This document shows, piece by piece, positions 27,423-36,425 of a DNA stretch of 64,000 bases (the stretch's first letter is position 1; every line of letters begins with the position of its first letter). Made by a program: the position numbers and the translations under genes. This DNA comes from MVRE01 sp015660965 (GTDB lineage: Archaea > Halobacteriota > Methanomicrobia > Methanomicrobiales > Methanospirillaceae): NCBI GenBank assembly GCA_050015095.1, contig JBEKCC010000005.1:62001-126000 (forward strand), read 5' to 3'. The notes beneath the pieces were generated by a model. It made no database searches and was not told the origin of the DNA. It was given only the letters and a program-made list of their open reading frames with translations.

Positions 27423-28793
27423 TTAATAGTTGAACGGGAGAGAGCTGTTTATCTCAGTTACGAGTCTGTTGATATCCGAAACGTCATCAACTGGATAAAC
27501 AAAGAATCCATCAGTTGTTCTCTGACGACACACCAGCGAATTGGCATGACAGAGAGAGGGATTACCATCAAGGTAACAGCTCTGCGGTGTGAGAGACCCT
27601 AATTCCTCGTTTATCGTAGACAGAAATGAACTGAAACTCGCTCCTGCGGTTTTTATTGTTCCATTCACAACAATGATATACGCCCCCTTCTGTTTGGTAA
27701 TTTTATTCCCTACTATTCGGAATGTGCAGTATGTCTCATCACCATAAGGATTGAGGAAGACGTGAAAGAAGTCATCCTTCCGGGTTTTCAACTCGAATAG
27801 GAACAACCCTATATGGATTTCTAGATAATGACGATAATTCTCATTTACCCTTTTTGCAAGATGATGATAGGGGGGCAACCGAATTATTTCTCCTAGGGTT
27901 TCCTTTCTTTTAGAGAATAGGTCATAGATAGCTCTCTTGCCAAAATGCAGCTGAATCGGAATAAAATAGAGTGATTGATTGCCGATACCAAGTTCAAGTC
28001 GTCCACCTCGCTCTAAAAAAACAGAGTTTTTGTCCTGAAATACGTCTTTTTGTTGTTTATTTCCCCCAATATGAGATGGCTTTCTCTTGCCATGAGACCA
28101 CATGCCGCGAGCGATCGCATACCATTCATCGGGGGAGTATGATCGATTAAGATACTTATTCCAAAGTGGATCTTTTTTTGTTGTGACGGCAACACACCGA
28201 AATTTTTTATTATCCGGAATAAATTTCGCTCCACAATTTGTGCACTCAAAAAAATTGGTAGGGCGAATGCCAAACAATTGTTGCCCAGTCACAAGATTTA
28301 GTATCCCAATTTTACAAACTGGACAAAGACTTGTCCATCGGGATAAGTCTTCCGAATCAATACCGGTTGTTTCCTTTTGGGAATAGGAACGAGGTACTTT
28401 CGATACGATATGCCATGTCCAGGCAGGCAGCAAACGAATCCCTTTAGCGCGGGTTCGTGATCGACGATCTAGTACTTCTGTACGTTCGGCGATTCCTGCC
28501 CTACACAACACATCAGCGATTACTTTTGCGGTTCGTATACCTCTCCCCGGTATTATATCATCAAGACATGAGTCCAGCGTATCCTTTCCTTCTGTAATGG
28601 AACCACTCCTGGACTTCTCAAGTAACGTTTTTGTGAATTCAGCATTGAGGCATTCCATGGTTGCCCTCACATACTCACGTGTTACTTCGATAGTATGTTC
28701 AAAAAAAGGGAGCCGAGAAATGCGGCGACTAATCGTATCGCATGCCAGACTAAGCAGAGTCTCAGGAATAGGAAGTGTAGTCTCTTTTTTCAT
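27423..28793 (-). CDS. uncharacterised zinc-ribbon protein divergent from the PolB2 cassette
   Basis: A 456-residue protein that I do not recognise. The N-terminal 130 residues are helical and include GRGIRTAKVIADVLCRAGIAERTE, which looks like a winged-helix DNA-binding segment. A CxxC ... CxxC zinc ribbon follows (C157, C160, C184, C187). The remaining 260 residues are a mixed alpha/beta region with no known motif. It is transcribed away from the RadA-like/PolB2 genes across a 140-bp gap, so it may share regulation with them or control them. Confidence 0.55.
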   Translation of the reverse strand: MKKETTLPIPETLLSLACDTISRRISRLPFFEHTIEVTREYVRATMECLNAEFTKTLLEKSRSGSITEGKDTLDSCLDDIIPGRGIRTAKVIADVLCRAGIAERTEVLDRRSRTRAKGIRLLPAWTWHIVSKVPRSYSQKETTGIDSEDLSRWTSLCPVCKIGILNLVTGQQLFGIRPTNFFECTNCGAKFIPDNKKFRCVAVTTKKDPLWNKYLNRSYSPDEWYAIARGMWSHGKRKPSHIGGNKQQKDVFQDKNSVFLERGGRLELGIGNQSLYFIPIQLHFGKRAIYDLFSKRKETLGEIIRLPPYHHLAKRVNENYRHYLEIHIGLFLFELKTRKDDFFHVFLNPYGDETYCTFRIVGNKITKQKGAYIIVVNGTIKTAGASFSSFLSTINEELGSLTPQSCYLDGNPSLCHANSLVCRQRTTDGFFVYPVDDVSDINRLVTEINSSLPFNY

Positions 28794-28933
28794 TGTTTTT
28801 TTAATTGCCCTCTATCACTTGCTTATCAGATAGAATAAACACTCCCATTTCAGATAGAGCACCTTACCTCTCATCACTTTCGCACCATGCATGCTCTGAG
28901 GTTATTCCCTGGTTGTTTCACCTCAGGTGTACC

Positions 28934-29467
28934 ATGGAGTTCGAGCTGCAACCAGGGATCAATATCCAGTTAGGGACATTCCGCGCGGTGATCGCCCCTG
29001 ATGATCTCGTTCTCTCAGTCCTCAACGGGAATGAAGCCTTCCAACGCTTCATGTTCCTGTTTGTGAGTGGTAACTATTCCCGTCTTCTCCCTAGAATCAA
29101 CCGTAGATCGACCCATTTAGATCTCCAGAGAGCGTTCACCTCTCACCAGCTGCTTAACATCCTACATGGTGCATACCATACGATCGTCTTTGTAGAGCAT
29201 GATGAGACGCTGTACGATGGTGCTGAGGAGACGCTTGATCCTGTGTCCTCTGCCATGCGAGATCTTGCACGTAACGCACTCCTCATCCTCTACGCCCCAC
29301 GACGGGACTCGACATTTGATGTACTCTCAAAGCGGGCCGACCGGTTCTTCTTTTTTGGTGTAGCCTCTAGGGACAAGTATGCAAGCAGAGGGCAGGTGGA
29401 TCAAATGAAGAGAATATCAGTTCCTGCATCTCTTCGCACAGGACAAACGATGCTAGAGGATGTGTGA
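28934..29467 (+). CDS. RecA/RadA-like protein lacking Walker A, in the PolB2 cassette
   Basis: A 177-residue protein. YHTIVFVEHDETLYDG (residues 81-96) followed by ARNALLILYAPRRDSTFDVL and RADRFFFF resembles the Walker B half of RecA-family ATPases, but no GxxxxGKT P-loop precedes it. It may be a degenerate RadA/ImuA-like adaptor. The start ATG at 28934 has CAGGTG 5 nt upstream. The frame is open to 28805 but without support. The stop overlaps the next small gene (TGATG). Linkage to PolB2 suggests a repair role. This is inference. Confidence 0.6.
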   Translation: MEFELQPGINIQLGTFRAVIAPDDLVLSVLNGNEAFQRFMFLFVSGNYSRLLPRINRRSTHLDLQRAFTSHQLLNILHGAYHTIVFVEHDETLYDGAEETLDPVSSAMRDLARNALLILYAPRRDSTFDVLSKRADRFFFFGVASRDKYASRGQVDQMKRISVPASLRTGQTMLEDV

Positions 29468-29704
29468 TGGGACGGAGTTTTGTCAGCGTTAGACAGGGTG
29501 TAAAGAAGCACAGTTGAAAGGTGGGCACGTGCATCACGCGCATTCAGGAAAGAAGATCAAGCGTATGCAGACAGGCTCATCAATATGGCAAAGAAGCACT
29601 CAAGCGAGTGCTTCTATGCATTTGACGATCCTCTCGAAGCTGCAGTCTTCTCAGCACTCATAGAACTACTCAAGGAACAGGAGCAGAAGGATGTGGATTC
29701 TTGA
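29467..29704 (+). pseudogene. frameshifted small protein of the PolB2 cassette
   Basis: An ATG at 29467, overlapping the upstream stop, opens a frame of 16 codons (MGRSFVSVRQGVKKHS) that hits TGA at 29515. The next frame is open from 29504 to the TGA at 29702. It continues with TVERWARASRAFRKEDQAYA and later HSSECFYAFDDPLEAAVF, overlapping the PolB2 start by 14 nt. Together they make one compact, charged protein of about 80 residues. A single +1 shift near 29504-29515 joins the two parts. Either one base is inserted (mutation or sequencing error) or the ribosome shifts. No known family is recognised. Confidence 0.65.
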
Positions 29705-31799
29705 TTCTTGCCACCACAACCGCGAAGTGGAACTCTGGGACCGGGACAGCAGCACACACTGCGCACGTATACTCTACCCACCCCGGTTCTACCTTCACCT
29801 CCCGGACCCTCATGCCCACCACGAGATGATCCAGTCGCTGGAGAGCATGTACAATGTTGAGGAATGTACGTTTACAACCGTGTTAGGAGAACTACCCGGT
29901 TACCAGATAACAGCAGGTAGAGAAATTGCTGAGGCAATTGAACGACAGACGCAATATGCTGCCCAGCTCTACAATGTTGATATCCGGCTCGACCAGCGGT
30001 ACATGGCAGAACAGGGGATCGTTCCTTGTGCTGGTTACGGAGAATCACGGTTTTCGCCAGATGTCAGGTGTGATCTCCGGCAGATCGAGATACGTGTGTT
30101 AGGCAATCCTTCCCTGTCAAAGACATTTTCGTCAATCTCAGTTGTTCATGAGAAGACAGAAATCCTCACTGGCAGAGAAGACGTGATCCTTTCTGACTTG
30201 ATTGATTGTGTCGCTGCGATTGATCCTGAAGTCATTCTCTTTCCACAGGCAGACATCTGGATGACACGCTTCATGAAAAAAGCTCGATCATACGGGTTTG
30301 ATCCGCCGTTTTCACGTAGTGGACGGTTCAGAAGATTGGACTCCCGGTCCTACTGGAGCTATGGGAGAATGGAACATCGAGAAGGTGCACTTATTCCTGA
30401 CGGCAGAATCCTGATTGATACCGACCAGAGTTTTGTTTACCGGGAGGGGGGACTTCCCGGAGTCCTTGTCACCGCCCGTCTTACCGGCCTCTCGCCTAAC
30501 CTTACCTCACGTTTCACTCCAGGAACCCTTGTCTCCAGCTACGAGACTTACGAGGCAATGAAAAGAAGGATCGCCGTACCGTTCAGGAAAAGTGATGCTG
30601 AAAATGTCCGTCAGTTTGAACATCTGCGGGCGGCCGACCGGGGAGGTATGATGTTCCAGCCGCAACCGGGTCTGTTCGAGAATGTATATGAGATAGACTT
30701 TACGTCACTCTATCCTTCAATAATCGTCCAGGCAAACCTCTCGCCTGAGACCATTGGACACCCCGAACGGAGAGGATTCCTTCCCGAAGTACTCGATCCA
30801 TTACTCGCAATGCGACGCTTCACGAAACAGGCAAAACGAAAGGATCAAGCGTATGCAGGTATTGATTCTGTGCTGAAGTGGATGTTGGTTACCTGCTTTG
30901 GATATACAGGTTACAAGAATGCAAAATTCGGACGGATTGAGGTGCATGAAGGAATCACAGCTCGTTCTCGTGATATCCTGCTTGCGACAAAAGATTTGGC
31001 AGAAGAGATGGGATTTTCTGTCCTGCATGGGATTGTTGACTGTCTCTGGCTGAAAGGCATCGGTATAGACGATCTGAAAACCAGAGTCGAGCACCACACC
31101 AAGCTTTTCACGGATCTTGAAACGTACTGCTGGCTGGTGTTCCTTCCCATGGCCGATGGTACCGGTGCATATAACCGGTACTATGGGAGACTTTGTGACG
31201 GCAGCATAAAGGTACGTGGAATTGCTGCCCGACGGCATGATACCGTACCGTATATCAGAAGAATGCAGAAGGAAATGTTATCCCTGATGGCATCGGCAGA
31301 AAGTGCTACCGATCTCAGAGAGCGTGAAGATCTTGTTAAAGAGTTGTACACCAGATTTGTCCAAGGATTGCGCAGGGCACCAGCAAAGGAGATGGTGATC
31401 TCACGCAGGATCAGTCGGCTGTCGTATGCCCACAAATGTTTTGAAGCGTCAGTTGTCCAGGCATACAAAAACCGAGGCATCGAAATTGCCCCCGGCATGA
31501 AGATCGGATATGTTGTTAAAGATGCACGGCGTTTTGTTGTAGATACTGAATGGGACGCTACAACATTTGATATTCCATATTACCACACCCTCCTTGAAAA
31601 GGCATGGGAAGAAATTGCATTTGCGTTCAAATGTTGTAGGAATAAAAAACAGATTACGATGGAAATGAGAACAAATGAAATTTTGGATGAGAAGAAGAGA
31701 GGATTAACAACCCTTAAACAGTCCCCGCACCAGATCAGGAATATCAGAGGGTCGTTCTGCAACTGGAACACCGATCTTCTTGAGTCGAGCAATCTTTGA
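29691..31799 (+). CDS. inactivated family B DNA polymerase homologue (PolB2-like)
   Basis: A 702-residue polymerase-fold protein. Motif A is intact (DFTSLYPSI, D336). Motif B (KWMLVTCFG, 396-404) has lost the usual Asn, and motif C reads HGIVDC (446-451) instead of YGDTDS, so one of the two metal-binding aspartates is missing. The N-terminal exonuclease motifs are also degraded. It matches the archaeal PolB2 group, thought to be catalytically impaired and linked to repair. GGAG lies 7 nt before the ATG. The last 96 nt overlap the sucD 3' end antisense, which is unusual. Its DNA is more GC-rich than the flanking core genes. Confidence 0.8.
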   Translation: MWILDSCHHNREVELWDRDSSTHCARILYPPRFYLHLPDPHAHHEMIQSLESMYNVEECTFTTVLGELPGYQITAGREIAEAIERQTQYAAQLYNVDIRLDQRYMAEQGIVPCAGYGESRFSPDVRCDLRQIEIRVLGNPSLSKTFSSISVVHEKTEILTGREDVILSDLIDCVAAIDPEVILFPQADIWMTRFMKKARSYGFDPPFSRSGRFRRLDSRSYWSYGRMEHREGALIPDGRILIDTDQSFVYREGGLPGVLVTARLTGLSPNLTSRFTPGTLVSSYETYEAMKRRIAVPFRKSDAENVRQFEHLRAADRGGMMFQPQPGLFENVYEIDFTSLYPSIIVQANLSPETIGHPERRGFLPEVLDPLLAMRRFTKQAKRKDQAYAGIDSVLKWMLVTCFGYTGYKNAKFGRIEVHEGITARSRDILLATKDLAEEMGFSVLHGIVDCLWLKGIGIDDLKTRVEHHTKLFTDLETYCWLVFLPMADGTGAYNRYYGRLCDGSIKVRGIAARRHDTVPYIRRMQKEMLSLMASAESATDLREREDLVKELYTRFVQGLRRAPAKEMVISRRISRLSYAHKCFEASVVQAYKNRGIEIAPGMKIGYVVKDARRFVVDTEWDATTFDIPYYHTLLEKAWEEIAFAFKCCRNKKQITMEMRTNEILDEKKRGLTTLKQSPHQIRNIRGSFCNWNTDLLESSNL

Positions 31800-32579
31800 A
31801 CGTGCATCGCCTTCACCACCCTCAACAATCGCACCTGCATGACCCATTCGTTTGTCCGGTGGCGCTGATTTTCCAGCTATGTAAGCAACAAGGGGGAGAT
31901 CGGAATAGTTTGCTCCCTCCTCTTCGAGGTTCCCGCCAACTTCCCCAATTAATACTACTACTTTTGTCTGAGTATCCTTCTCAAAACGCTGGAGTACATC
32001 GATAAATGTCTGACCGATGACTGGATCACCTCCAATACCAACAACGGTACTCTGTCCGATACCGGCACGCGTCAGTTCATCAACTACTTCATACGTGAGC
32101 GTACCACTGCGAGAGATAATACCAACATTACCCCGTGAAAAAAGCTGAGCCGGCATGATACCCATCTTTACTTCTCCAGGTGAAAGAAGTCCCGGGCAGT
32201 TTGGACCGATAACTGAACAGCCCTGCATCCATGCAAAGGCAATTGCCTTCATCGCATCGTGCACTGGGATGTGTTCAGTAATGGCAACGACAAGTTCGAG
32301 CCCAGCATTAGCTGCCTCCATGATCGAATCTCCAGCAGCGCCAGCAGGGACAAAAAGTACACTTGTAGTTGCATCGTGATCGTCTAATGCATCTTTAATG
32401 GTATTGTAAACGGGAACTCCATGGACCTGCTGACCACCCTTTCCTGGAGTGACACCGGCAACGACACCTTTTCCTCCAACATTGCGTGCATAGGTATTCA
32501 TTAACCCGATGTGGAACTCCCCCTGCTTTCCTGTCGCACCAGTTACAAGAACCTTGGTGTTCCTGTCCCCATAGATCAT
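31704..32579 (-). CDS. sucD: succinyl-CoA synthetase alpha subunit
   Basis: A 291-residue subunit that binds CoA and carries the phosphohistidine. It has the Rossmann-type segment VTGATGKQGEFH, GPNCPGLLSPGE and the active-site histidine in MGHAGAIVEGGEG. In methanogens the enzyme makes succinyl-CoA for 2-oxoglutarate synthesis. It is the terminal gene of the minus-strand kor-suc operon, overlapping sucC by 4 nt. Its 3' end overlaps the PolB2-like frame. Confidence 0.95.
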   Translation of the reverse strand: MIYGDRNTKVLVTGATGKQGEFHIGLMNTYARNVGGKGVVAGVTPGKGGQQVHGVPVYNTIKDALDDHDATTSVLFVPAGAAGDSIMEAANAGLELVVAITEHIPVHDAMKAIAFAWMQGCSVIGPNCPGLLSPGEVKMGIMPAQLFSRGNVGIISRSGTLTYEVVDELTRAGIGQSTVVGIGGDPVIGQTFIDVLQRFEKDTQTKVVVLIGEVGGNLEEEGANYSDLPLVAYIAGKSAPPDKRMGHAGAIVEGGEGDARSKIARLKKIGVPVAERPSDIPDLVRGLFKGC

Positions 32580-33661
32580 GTCGCCACCTCCACAGCCTTT
32601 TTAACGACAAGATCCATGGTGTCAAGCATTTCATATCCCTTGTCTGAGAGGAGCCGTCGACCCTCTACCTCGTTGGTGCCGGCAAGCCTGACAATGACTT
32701 TCTGCGGGATTTCTGCGTCAATGATACCTCGTGCTACTTCATCGCAGCGGGTAATCCCACCAAGCAGGTTCACAACAATAACCTTGACAGAAGGAACGCT
32801 TGCAACTAACCGAACGGCATCCTTAACACGTCCGCTTTCAGCGCCACCGCCCACATCAAGGAAATTCGCCGCTTTCCCGCCATAGAACTCGATCAGGTCT
32901 AGTGTTGCCATCGTGAGTCCAGCACCATTCCCAATAACCCCAATCGATCCGTCAAGTTCAACGTACGAGAACCCGTTCTTTTCTGCTTCTCGCTCTCGTT
33001 CAGAAAGATCGCGATTGACTTTGATCCCCTGTCGATTAAGGGCATTGTCATCAATTATTATCTTGGCATCAGCTGCAAAGACGCCCTGTGGGGTTGTGGC
33101 AAGTGGATTGATCTCTGCAAGCACAGCATCTTTCGCGCAGAAAATATGGTATAACTTGTTAATTACCGGTCCAATTTCTTTCGGAGCAGTACCAATAAGT
33201 TCTCGTACCATGAACGGCGGGATATCTCGCATGAGCGGAATTACTCCTGCTTTTCTGATCGCATCGGGATGTTCCTTTGCGGTAATTTCAATATCAACAC
33301 CCCCTCCATCGGTGAACAAAATGAGTGGCTGTTTGCTCGAGCGATCAACTGTTATAGAGACATAATACTCATGCTGGATTTCAAGACGTTGTTCAGCGAG
33401 GATCTCGCGAACCGGTAAGCCTTTAATTTTTTTCCCGAATAACTCACGAGCCTTCGCAATAGCATTGCGTTTATCGGCCATCACAATACCGCCGGCTTTT
33501 CCTCGGCTTCCAACATCAACCTGCGCCTTCAGCACAATACTGTTACCAAGTTCATCGAGATGCGAGAGGAGTTCATCTGCAGATCGAATGAAAAAACCAA
33601 CAGGTACTGGTATCCCATTTTCTTTGAGAATCTTTTTTGCCTCATGCTCCAGTAGTTTCAC
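32576..33661 (-). CDS. sucC: succinyl-CoA synthetase beta subunit
   Basis: A 361-residue ATP-grasp subunit (N-terminal EHEAKKILKENGIPVP, KAQVDVGSRGKAGGI; C-terminal GAGLTMATLDLIEFYGGKAANFLDVGGGA). Length and motifs are normal. It pairs with SucD. Overlaps of 4 nt with both korC and sucD indicate one transcript and coupled translation. Its product feeds 2-oxoglutarate synthase encoded just upstream. Confidence 0.95.
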   Translation of the reverse strand: MKLLEHEAKKILKENGIPVPVGFFIRSADELLSHLDELGNSIVLKAQVDVGSRGKAGGIVMADKRNAIAKARELFGKKIKGLPVREILAEQRLEIQHEYYVSITVDRSSKQPLILFTDGGGVDIEITAKEHPDAIRKAGVIPLMRDIPPFMVRELIGTAPKEIGPVINKLYHIFCAKDAVLAEINPLATTPQGVFAADAKIIIDDNALNRQGIKVNRDLSEREREAEKNGFSYVELDGSIGVIGNGAGLTMATLDLIEFYGGKAANFLDVGGGAESGRVKDAVRLVASVPSVKVIVVNLLGGITRCDEVARGIIDAEIPQKVIVRLAGTNEVEGRRLLSDKGYEMLDTMDLVVKKAVEVAT

Positions 33662-34203
33662 GGATTTTTACTCCCCGATTGTGCTGCAAGTTCGATACCT
33701 TTTTTCATTGCTTTTGTATTGAGAGCCTCAGTGCCCTTCGGTACAGAATCTAAAATTGCTTTTTCAAGTGCAGGTTCTCCAACGATCTTTGTCGCTGTAA
33801 TAAGTGCGCCTAACATTACGATGTTGGCGACAATGTCCCTTCCAAGCGTCTGTTTCGCTTCCTGTGTCGCTGGAATTTCATAATACGTGCATTTCGGGCG
33901 TGAATGTACAAGAGACGAATCAAGAACCATGACCGCACTTTCAGGAGCATTCGCTCCGTACTTTTCAAACCCTTCTTGAGACATGATCATAAAAATATCG
34001 GGATTGGTCACTTTGGGGAAGAGAATGGGGTCGTCATCGATGATCAATGCACTCATCGATGCTCCGCCTCGCGCTTCTGGACCATACACTTGGGTTTGAA
34101 CGGCGAATTTGTTGTCATACATTACCGCTGCCCTTCCAAGAATCACCGCAGATAATATAATACCTTGTCCACCAAAGCCCGAGAATCTTATCTCATGTCT
34201 CAT
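33658..34203 (-). CDS. korC: 2-oxoglutarate:ferredoxin oxidoreductase gamma subunit
   Basis: A 181-residue gamma subunit of the 2-oxoacid:ferredoxin oxidoreductase family. GFGGQGIILSAVILGRAA at the N-terminus and TQVYGPEARGGASMSALI are diagnostic. With KorA, KorB and KorD it carboxylates succinyl-CoA reductively to 2-oxoglutarate. It overlaps korB and sucC by 4 nt each. Confidence 0.94.
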   Translation of the reverse strand: MRHEIRFSGFGGQGIILSAVILGRAAVMYDNKFAVQTQVYGPEARGGASMSALIIDDDPILFPKVTNPDIFMIMSQEGFEKYGANAPESAVMVLDSSLVHSRPKCTYYEIPATQEAKQTLGRDIVANIVMLGALITATKIVGEPALEKAILDSVPKGTEALNTKAMKKGIELAAQSGSKNP

Positions 34204-34988
34204 GTTTTAACCCCCATTGCAGGTCGGTTGCGTCGAATAAGTTCGCCGATAATAAAGAAATCATCCGGAATATTTTCCCCCTGTTCGATCATTCGATCCC
34301 GTTTAGCCTTTAAAAGAGCATGCGTTTTGAGGGCCTCGACTTGATCGAGGACCTCTTTAAACTTATTCCGGCGACCGAAGTTTGTTGGACATTGTGTCAT
34401 CGCTTCAATAAACGAAAAACCTGGGGTCTCTAACCCAACTTTTACTGCTTTCTCGAGTTCTTTCACATGGTAGGATGTCCACCGAGCGACATAATTTGCA
34501 CCCGCCGCTATTGCCAGCTCACATAGATCGAATGGCGACTCAGCGGATCCATAGGGAGTGGTTGTTGAAAAACACCCTTTTGGTGTTGTTGGACTTCCTT
34601 GTCCTCCAGTCATGCCATAGATCTGGTTATTCATGCAGATTACAGTAATATCGATGTTCCGCCGGCACGCGTGGATAAAATGATTTCCACCGATAGCTGC
34701 AAGGTCCCCGTCACCAGTGAATATAACAACGTTAAGTTTCGGATTTGCGAGCTTCACACCGGTCGCAAATGCAAGTGCCCTACCATGAGTTGTATGGAGA
34801 GAATCAGTCACAATATATCCCGGCGCACGGGAGGAACACCCGATACCTGAAATAAAAACGGTCTCGTCTTTATTCCAATTCATCTGATCAATAGCAGCGA
34901 GAGTACAATTAATGATTGTACCATTCCCGCAACCTGCACAATAAATATGGGGAAGTCGGTCCTTACGGAACCAGTCCTCGTACGTCAT
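34200..34988 (-). CDS. korB: 2-oxoglutarate:ferredoxin oxidoreductase beta subunit
   Basis: A 262-residue thiamine-diphosphate-binding subunit. The TPP/Mg motif is GDGDLAAIGGNHF with the following NNQIYGMTGGQ. The cysteines of YCAGCGNG and GIGCSSR are likely ligands of its iron-sulfur cluster. Its 4-nt overlaps with korA and korC place it in the middle of the operon. Confidence 0.95.
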   Translation of the reverse strand: MTYEDWFRKDRLPHIYCAGCGNGTIINCTLAAIDQMNWNKDETVFISGIGCSSRAPGYIVTDSLHTTHGRALAFATGVKLANPKLNVVIFTGDGDLAAIGGNHFIHACRRNIDITVICMNNQIYGMTGGQGSPTTPKGCFSTTTPYGSAESPFDLCELAIAAGANYVARWTSYHVKELEKAVKVGLETPGFSFIEAMTQCPTNFGRRNKFKEVLDQVEALKTHALLKAKRDRMIEQGENIPDDFFIIGELIRRNRPAMGVKT

Positions 34989-36085
34989 CGGTTCACCACC
35001 AATGCAGCCTCAAGTTCCTCTGGCAAATGGAGATCGCCCCCGAGTTTTGGTAGGCTGATGACCGGTACATTCACATGCCGTTCAATCTCTCGGGCAATCT
35101 GCCCCATATTCAGTTCAGGTACGAGAAATTCACGGACATTCTTGAATTTTTTCAGCGCATCTTCAGCAAATGGCCAGATCGTTCGAAGTCGGAGGAAGCC
35201 AATGTCTTCAGTGTTCCTATCATGTAATACTTGTTGGACTGTCCTGACCGGTGCGCCATAGGAGACAAATACTTTCTCCGCATCAGGATTGATCACGTCA
35301 TAATCGGCGATGGCAGTCCTCGCATTCTCAATCTTATCTACGAGCCTTTTGACAAGATGTGCATGGACATTCGGATTCGTTGTACAGGGATACCCCCGCT
35401 CATCATGAGTCAATCCAGTTACATGCACACCATGACCTTTTCCAAAGGTAGCAAAGCCAGGTATGAGATTTTCATTGGGGTGAAATGGGAGCACACCCTT
35501 TTCCAACTCTCGGCGTGGAACCTGTTCGATCTTATCAGGAAGGGTAATCCTTTCACGCATGTGCCCGACAATCTCATCCGCCATTAAAAAAACTGGCACA
35601 CGATACTGGTCAGCGAGATTAAACGATTTTGCAGTGAGTTCATACATTTCTTGAACAGTCGCAGGAGCGAGTGCGATGATGCTATAATCTCCATGAGACC
35701 CGAACCGACACTGCATCATATCCCCTTGTGCTGCCATTGTCGGTTGACCAGTTGATGGGCCACCACGTTGGACATTTACAATAACACAAGGGGTCTCGGT
35801 CATCGCTGCAAAACCGATATTCTCCATCATCAGTGAAAATCCAGGTCCACTCGTGGAGGTCATCGCTCGAGCACCGGTCCATGAAGCACCGATGATTGCC
35901 GCCATACTTGCGATTTCGTCTTCCATCTGAACAAAAACACCGTTTCTTTTCGGGAGTTTAGCTGCAATATGTTCGGCAACTTCTGTTGACGGGGTAATTG
36001 GATAACCTGCAAAAAATTGGCAACCCGCAGCAAGCGCTCCTTCAGCACAGGCAGTATTTCCCTGCCAAAACTCAATCTTTGTCAA
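34985..36085 (-). CDS. korA: 2-oxoglutarate:ferredoxin oxidoreductase alpha subunit
   Basis: A 366-residue alpha subunit containing the pyrimidine-binding and C-terminal domains. Characteristic segments are AALAAGCQFFAGYPITPSTE, EDEIASMAAIIGASWTGARA and TSGPGFSLMMEN. The length is typical for KorA. It overlaps korD upstream and korB downstream by 4 nt, so the four subunits are made in the order D-A-B-C. Confidence 0.95.
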   Translation of the reverse strand: MTKIEFWQGNTACAEGALAAGCQFFAGYPITPSTEVAEHIAAKLPKRNGVFVQMEDEIASMAAIIGASWTGARAMTSTSGPGFSLMMENIGFAAMTETPCVIVNVQRGGPSTGQPTMAAQGDMMQCRFGSHGDYSIIALAPATVQEMYELTAKSFNLADQYRVPVFLMADEIVGHMRERITLPDKIEQVPRRELEKGVLPFHPNENLIPGFATFGKGHGVHVTGLTHDERGYPCTTNPNVHAHLVKRLVDKIENARTAIADYDVINPDAEKVFVSYGAPVRTVQQVLHDRNTEDIGFLRLRTIWPFAEDALKKFKNVREFLVPELNMGQIAREIERHVNVPVISLPKLGGDLHLPEELEAALVVNR

Positions 36086-36354
36086 TATTCTATCGCCACC
36101 TTCTTAGGTTCATACGGTTGTTCCTCTTCCCAGTGAATTGCTTGGTCAGGACAGGTAAGCTGACAGACACCACATAACGTTCTCCCATAGAGGCGTTGGA
36201 GCCGACAATTCGCACAGCGTTCAGGACGGTCTAACTCAGGAACCACAATCCCGCGAAGGTTTGGTTTTTTTCCTTCCTTAAAAATTTTATATGGACAAAT
36301 TTTTGTACAGAGATTACAGCCCTTACAGCGGGTCTCGTCAATCACGAGTTTCAT
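36082..36354 (-). CDS. korD: 2-oxoglutarate:ferredoxin oxidoreductase delta (ferredoxin) subunit
   Basis: A 90-residue ferredoxin-like subunit passing electrons to KorB. The first 4Fe-4S motif is standard (C10, C13, C16, C20). The second is altered: C47xxC50, then ten extra residues, then C61xxC64xxxC68P. This is one cysteine more than needed, with a stretched spacing. It is the first gene of the kor-suc operon. 71 bp separate it from the fumarase beta gene, so a promoter could lie there or the fum genes could read through. Confidence 0.88.
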   Translation of the reverse strand: MKLVIDETRCKGCNLCTKICPYKIFKEGKKPNLRGIVVPELDRPERCANCRLQRLYGRTLCGVCQLTCPDQAIHWEEEQPYEPKKVAIEY

Positions 36355-36425
36355 GTAATGAGTCCTATCGTATGAATGTGCATTTTAAGAGGAATAAAAC
36401 CTATTTATTGCGATATGCCCTAAAA

